From Monocercomonoides exilis (taxonomy: Eukaryota > Preaxostyla > Oxymonadida > Polymastigidae), in NCBI GenBank assembly GCA_001643675.2, contig LSRY02000012.1:808501-872500 (forward strand): DNA of 64,000 nucleotides. Direction: 5' to 3'. Position numbers and translations under genes: made by a program. Numbering within the stretch: the first letter of the stretch is position 1; the number at the start of each line of letters is the position of its first letter. Shown in pieces: positions 59,901-64,000 of this stretch. The notes under the pieces are model-generated. The model worked only from the letters and a program-made list of their open reading frames with translations, did not search any database and was not told the DNA's origin.

Positions 59901-60180
59901 TTAAGCAGCGGACCCCCTCTCTTCTGAACACTTGTAAAAATGTCTGTTTTTAAGCCTTCCACAATCCATTCCGCACATGCCCTCCTCTCTTTCGGACCAC
60001 CTATAAAGCCTTTGCCCATGTCTTTCTCTCGTATCTGCCTGTCTCTCGCTTTCTTCCCCTTCCAGACCGGGAGAACTCCATTCACCACCCAATTGGAGAC
60101 GCCGATCTTCTTCCACTCTTTGGCAAAGGCTTGTGTCCTGCCCCCTATTTTCTCCGAAAAAAATGTTTGCGCTGCTCTTC
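56951..60180 (-). pseudogene. DIRS-like pol: reverse transcriptase, RNase H, tyrosine recombinase
   Basis: Order: FAKEWKKIGVSNWVVNGVLP; RKKNGSYRQILYCRTLN; SLDLSQAYFQIPIH (catalytic Asp); FALKDAQRILTKLMIN; VSFLDDILFLHEN (F-x-D-D); an RNase H core with LATDASPHSCDATLS, SNFKELLAVLLELNR, LLRSDNTCAVFN and AHIPGEKNTKADALSR; then the recombinase with FSACRFCEL (Arg), TIKHATISKL (His-x-x-Lys) and ARLSTTSHKPLRSFFKTN. TAA 58,067, TAG ~57,888 and TAG 57,530 are read through. Two compensating frameshifts (near 59,885 in a poly-A run and ~59,670) and two TGA codons (59,558 and about 58,997) damage the RT/RNase H. Where a nucleophilic Tyr is expected near the end, Phe-Phe is found. It ends at TGA 56,951-56,953. 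Confidence 0.8.
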
Positions 60181-60942
60181 ATATCCTGCTTTCTTTGTGC
60201 TGAAATTTTGTGCTCTTTGTCTCCTGGGCCGTTGCGCCAATCTCCCTTGACGTGCTGATTGGAGTTTTGACGAGTTGGCTTGTAATATTGGCTTTAGACG
60301 TTCAAGCTGTTCCGGTGTGAGTAGAGGATCAACGGTATCTTCCTTTAGTGATCTCTCTTCAGCGAATCCGAACTTTGCCTGTTTGCGCATATGCCTTGCT
60401 GCCTGAAGTGCTGCAGTGATGAACATTATTGAGTCTTCCAAATGTTCGGAGGTTTCGCCTACTGCGTTGCGAGCTGCCAACAGTGTGGCTTTAAGTGCGG
60501 GGATCAAGAACATTTCGACGAAATAAGCTTTTTCATCAAGGGCATCAGACATCCAACTGCGCGAGCGTGAATGTGGGTGTGGAGAAGATGGAATGAAAGG
60601 TGAGGCTGAAATTGGCTCGTATTCCCTCATTGTTTGCTCCAGATCTCCTTGGTTCAAATGGTTGTTAAAAACTGAGGATAAGCATCTATCCCCGAAGATT
60701 TCTGTAATAGCCTGTTGAAGCGGCTGAGTGGCTCCTTCTGACTGGACAGCATCCATAGCATTCGATGCTGAAGAGGTGGATGAGTACGAAGAAGAGGTCG
60801 ATGCAAACGTTGTGGAGTGTATCTCCCCGGTACTCATCGTTGGTGCGGAGATTAGGTATTCCATACCCATGCCGCCTGTTGTTCCGCTTTGCTGAAGCAT
60901 TCCGCTCAGTCCCGACGCAGGTCCTTCCAACCAAGTTGACAT
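60082..60942 (-). CDS. DIRS-like gag/ORF1
   Basis: It starts at ATG 60,942 (MSTWLEGPASGLSGMLQQ). TAG 60,145-60,147 is read through and the frame ends at TGA 60,082-60,084, overlapping the pol frame by about 100 bases in a different frame, as ORF1 and pol often do. Ser/Thr-rich N-terminal third, helical middle (FLIPALKATLLAARNAVGET), basic C-terminus (RQGRLAQRPRRQRAQ) typical of nucleic-acid binding. It appears intact. The start codon lies about 10 bases inside the right terminal repeat region. Confidence 0.65.
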
Positions 60943-61097
60943 TTTCTAATTTTTTGATCGACTGAGCCCTTAATAAAGGAGCTCACTCCATAAATAAAGA
61001 GGTGTTGTTGATTGAGGTTTTTCTTAAGAATTAATGTGCTGCGCACTTTGATAAAAATTTTGAACAATCTCACAATTAAATTATAAATAGCCAAAGA

Positions 61098-61191
61098 TTA
61101 AGAATAAGCTTTTTTTCAAGATTCAGAGGGCTTACACTTGCAAATGTTTAACAAAATAAATATATAAACATTATGTAATGGTGTGCACTGA
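61098..61191 (+). repeat. left arm of an inverted repeat (partner at ~63,907-64,000)
   Basis: TTAAGAATAAGCTTTTTTTC and the following ~70 bases are the reverse complement of the last ~94 bases of the window, with about three differences. The partner reaches the window edge, so its full length and outer flank are unknown. 61,192-61,639 holds no supported gene. Confidence 0.85.
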
Positions 61192-61639
61192 TTGCTCACA
61201 TTTATAAATTTTTATATATCAATAATTCAACTTGTTGATATTCAAAAGCAGTCTGTTTTTATTTCAATTTAATTCTAATTAAATTGTTTGTTAGTCGCTT
61301 TAATGTTTTTGATAATGACGTATATTATGTTCAGTTATTCAATTTTTGATTTTATAAAGTTTATTCGATTGTTTTTTTATTAATGTTCATCATTTCTGAA
61401 TTTGTTCATTTCTTTTTTCATTGAGAAACAACATAATTATTGTTGACACGCAAAAAAATTCATTTATGAAACATGAAAAGCATTGCATATGTTCATAAGC
61501 GAGAAACATAATGACAAGTTAAAAAAATAAAAAACATAATTCTTATCTTATTGAAAATCTTCAAGAAAGAGAATAATTGGGTTGTGTTTTTTTGATTGCT
61601 TTTCAAAAATTTCCCCTTCAAACAATTGTTGAAAATTTA

Positions 61640-63615
61640 AAATTCAATGCTATTCTGGATGATTTTTATCATTTCCATCAACAACTATATTTCTTCTACC
61701 AATTTGAGTTTGTCATTTGACTCATCTCCCCATGTCCTCTCCATCACCTCAACAAATTCTTCCCTTCGATTCCTTCTGTCAGCTGTCGCACTCCATCTCT
61801 CATCATCTCCTGCGCTTCCTTTGCTTCACACTCGCTCAAAGGAACTTCCTCTGTTGTCATTTCATGGAGAATCAGTCCAAGTGTGAAAACAACTGTTTTT
61901 TCCATATCCTCTTCTCCAGCTTCAGGTGCCTTCCATCGCTTCATTTCTTCCTTCTCCTTTTCATCTTTCAATTTCTCTGTCAACACGTATATTTTATTGT
62001 TTCCTTCTTCAACAAAGATTGAATATGAGCATAATTGTTTCTCCATTATTTCCACTCTTTCGTCTCCAACAAATATCAAATGCTCAAACAGCTCTGTCGC
62101 TGCCAAAACTTCTTCCTTTCCATCAATAACATCCATCGCTCTCGTTCCCAGTGTTAAATAACCTTGAACTGAATGAATCGCCGAGTGAAATGTTTTGACG
62201 TTCTTTTTCTCCTTCTCTCGAAATGGCTTCTTCGCTGATATTACATTCAATGAATGTGATTGTGGCATTCCAGAAACAAATACATCATCAGAAAATGGAA
62301 ATGGAGATTCCATATCTGGAAGATCATTTTCATTCAATATTCCATCGTTCATTGATGGAGGCTCTGGAAGATCTTCATCGTTGTCAATCAACAGAGGTGT
62401 TTGACTCATCATCCCTTTAAGCAACGTCAACAGCATTTTACTCATCTCAATGCCTTCTCCCCTCCTTTCTCTTCTCCCTTCTGGTCTTCCTTCAATCCCT
62501 TCTTCTTTGGTGCATATTTCTTCAACTTTCTTCTCAACTTCTCTTTGTTTCTTTCGCTGTACCACAGCCATGACAAACAAAATCACAATAACTACCAGAA
62601 CAGCTGCACGCCCAATAAAGGCTACCAAACTCCATTCAATTTTTTCCCCTCCTTCGGATATTCTTTCATCTCCTTCTCCCTCTCCTTTATTTTCATCCCC
62701 TTTCATTTCCCCCTCACTCTTGTTTATCACAACCAATGCATTTGTGTTAGACAACTTCATTTTTCTAAACAGGATACTCATGCACACTTCTGTTTTCTTT
62801 TCCGTCACATCCACCAGCTCTGACGAAACAACTGAATGCACCTCGTATTCTGAGATATAGCATACTCCATCAATTTCCTCTCTCACAATCTCCTCTTCAT
62901 CCCCATCTTTCACACTTATCTCTAATGACAAATTGCAAGGAAGAAGCAGCTTCCCATGAATGTTCAAGTCCATGCCCTGACCAGCCTGCGTTGTGTTCTT
63001 CACTTCTTCCAGAACCGGGATGAAAAATGATGTTCCTCTTTCTCTCGCTGATCCTCACAATTGGAATCCTTCGCACAATATCCACAGAGATGTATTTTTC
63101 TTCACACATTCTCCCCATTTCAAACCCATTTCATTCAGATTTTTGTCTCTTCCTAATTCACCCTCTTCAACAACGAACATCAATCTCATGATATCTGAGG
63201 TCATATGAATCAGTACATAATCAATCGAATCACATGGAAGTGTGTTTGTTCCACATTGCATTTCGTTTGATCCATCCACACTGATCACAACAATTGTGTC
63301 ACTCTGATAATTAGTCACAAACTCAATCGGATTTGTATCTTCTTTGTGTTCACAACTGTCACCTCCATATATTGCATTGAATCGATTGCAGTTGCCTTCT
63401 CGAAGATCAAACTGAAATTGACTTTCATTGATCTGCGATGAGATATTGAAACATTTAACGAAAATATCATTCCACACTTTTGCTCTATTCTCACTGGACT
63501 TCATTCCCACAAATGAAAAATTCAAATCTCCTCTTTCCTTTGTTGCCTGATACACCCCTCCTCCTTTCCCATTGACGCAGCTGCATTGTCTGACTTCGGA
63601 CATAATCATCTTCAT
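61640..63615 (-). CDS. Pmp-like protein with membrane span and kinase-like tail (5'-truncated)
   Basis: From ATG 63,615: CSCVNGKGGGVYQATKERG and KVWNDIFVKCFNISSQINES (end of a beta-helix repeat), SVDGSNEMQCGTNTLPCDS (family mark), an Ig-like or linker part, a membrane span (LVAFIGRAAVLVVIVILFVM) with QRKKQ after it, and a cytoplasmic kinase-like C-lobe: RWKAPEAGEEDMEKTVVFTL (APE motif), GLILHEMTTEEVPLSE, then after a frameshift VMERTWGDESNDKLKLVEEI. The N-lobe and the catalytic HRD/DFG are not recognisable, so it looks like a pseudokinase. TGA at 63,055 and the shift at 61,744 break it; read errors are possible. The missing N-terminus and signal peptide mean only the end of a larger surface receptor-like gene is present. 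Such proteins are presumed plasma-membrane receptors or adhesins. Confidence 0.7.
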
Positions 63616-63906
63616 TGATCCAGACTTTCCAAGTGCGAAGAATATTTCATTTTTTCACTTGTTTCTTCCTTTTTTTCGTTGTTCAGCAATTATTTTATAT
63701 GAAAAATTTGAAATACATGTTTGATGCGAAATTTTGATCTTGATAAAAACAAAATAATGAAAAGAAAACGTTCATCCACATTTTAATTGAATAATTTAAT
63801 CACATTTAACATCATTGGTTTCAAATAGTCACACAATGCACACATAAAGGCTTTATTATCCAACAATTACATAATTCAAACAATGAAAAATCATTTTGAT
63901 TAATAA

Positions 63907-64000
63907 TCAGTGTACACCTATACATAATGTTTATATATTTATTTTGTTAAACATTTGCAAGTGTAAGCCCTCTGAATCTTGAAAAAAAGCTTATTCTTAA
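63907..64000 (-). repeat. right arm of the inverted repeat at the window end
   Basis: Complement of 61,098-61,191, running to the last base shown. Confidence 0.85.

Larger units (their letters stand above)
56452..61075 (-). mobile_element. DIRS-like (tyrosine recombinase) retrotransposon
   Basis: The right end (60,953-61,050) carries the complement of AACACCTCTTTATTTATGGA, of GTGAGCTCCTTTATTAAGGG, and of AAGTGCGCAGCACATTAATT. The left side has two partial copies: 56,452-56,530 with the first two of these, and 56,820-56,905 with the third and the first. 56,453-56,470 and 56,820-56,838 are also complementary to each other (GGGAGAAAAACCTATC). Split, rejoined terminal repeats of this sort are the internal complementary region expected of DIRS elements. 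Gag and pol lie inside on the minus strand. Exact outer borders and any target site are not resolved. Confidence 0.75.

Noticed and set aside
1-64000. tRNA or rRNA genes
   Set aside because: No cloverleaf with plausible T-loop and anticodon arms, and no conserved rRNA blocks, were noticed by eye; a dedicated tRNA scan could still find one.
1-64000. Ciliate micronuclear origin
   Set aside because: The genetic code would fit, but the Pmp-like/kinase surface proteins and the mix of elements fit oxymonads better; not excluded.

Overview
The window looks like nuclear DNA of an anaerobic protist, most consistent with an oxymonad of the Streblomastix type. Three things point there. (1) It is very AT-rich, with many mono- to tetranucleotide repeats. 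(2) Protein similarity runs straight through TAA and TAG codons in at least ten independent loci, while readable frames end at TGA; this is the code in which TAA/TAG mean glutamine, known from Streblomastix, hexamitid diplomonads and most ciliates. (3) There are many beta-helix (Pmp-like) surface-protein genes, one with a membrane span and a kinase-like tail. Species is an inference. The coordinates below read TAA/TAG as Gln unless stated.

Almost everything recognisable is mobile or mobile-derived. 0.8-2.3 kb holds a decayed ORF. 3.7-5.0 kb (-) holds one or two unidentified genes. 7.6-8.3, 14.3-15.4 and 40.4-43.2 kb hold three copies of one transposase-like family (helix-turn-helix, treble-clef cysteines, D-D-E-like core). 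9.1-9.8, 12.4-13.4 and 26.3-28.2 kb hold Merlin (IS1595-like) transposases. 17.6-18.8 and 29.7-31.2 kb (-) hold pogo/Tigger-like transposases. 20.5-21.1 kb holds a hAT-like remnant. 34.3-35.3 plus 39.1-39.4 kb, and 56.45-61.1 kb, hold DIRS-like tyrosine-recombinase retroelements. At least seven short terminal-inverted-repeat elements (MITEs) lie between them.

The right half holds the Pmp-like genes at 36.4-38.3 (-), 43.4-46.4 (-), 47.1-48.0 (+), 55.0-56.2 (+) and 61.6-63.6 kb (-), and three unidentified, GC-richer genes at 48.5-54.2 kb. The clearest new observation is a 3741-bp transposon at 35,349-39,089. It has ~400-bp near-identical inverted termini and an 8-bp target duplication, it sits inside a DIRS reverse-transcriptase frame, and its only visible cargo is a Pmp-like gene. 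Two further Pmp-containing intervals are bounded by inverted repeats: 40,299-54,959, with a transposase-like gene just inside the left end, and 61,098-64,000.

A second unusual feature is the transposase-like gene at 40.4-43.2 kb. Its coding DNA between about 42.06 and 42.75 kb is a chain of perfect or near-perfect hairpins, and the diverged copy at 7.7-8.2 kb keeps hairpins at corresponding codons with some compensating base changes. Many loci carry frameshifts and internal TGA codons, so most mobile genes are probably inactive; some indels could be sequencing errors. No rRNA, tRNA or CRISPR array was seen.
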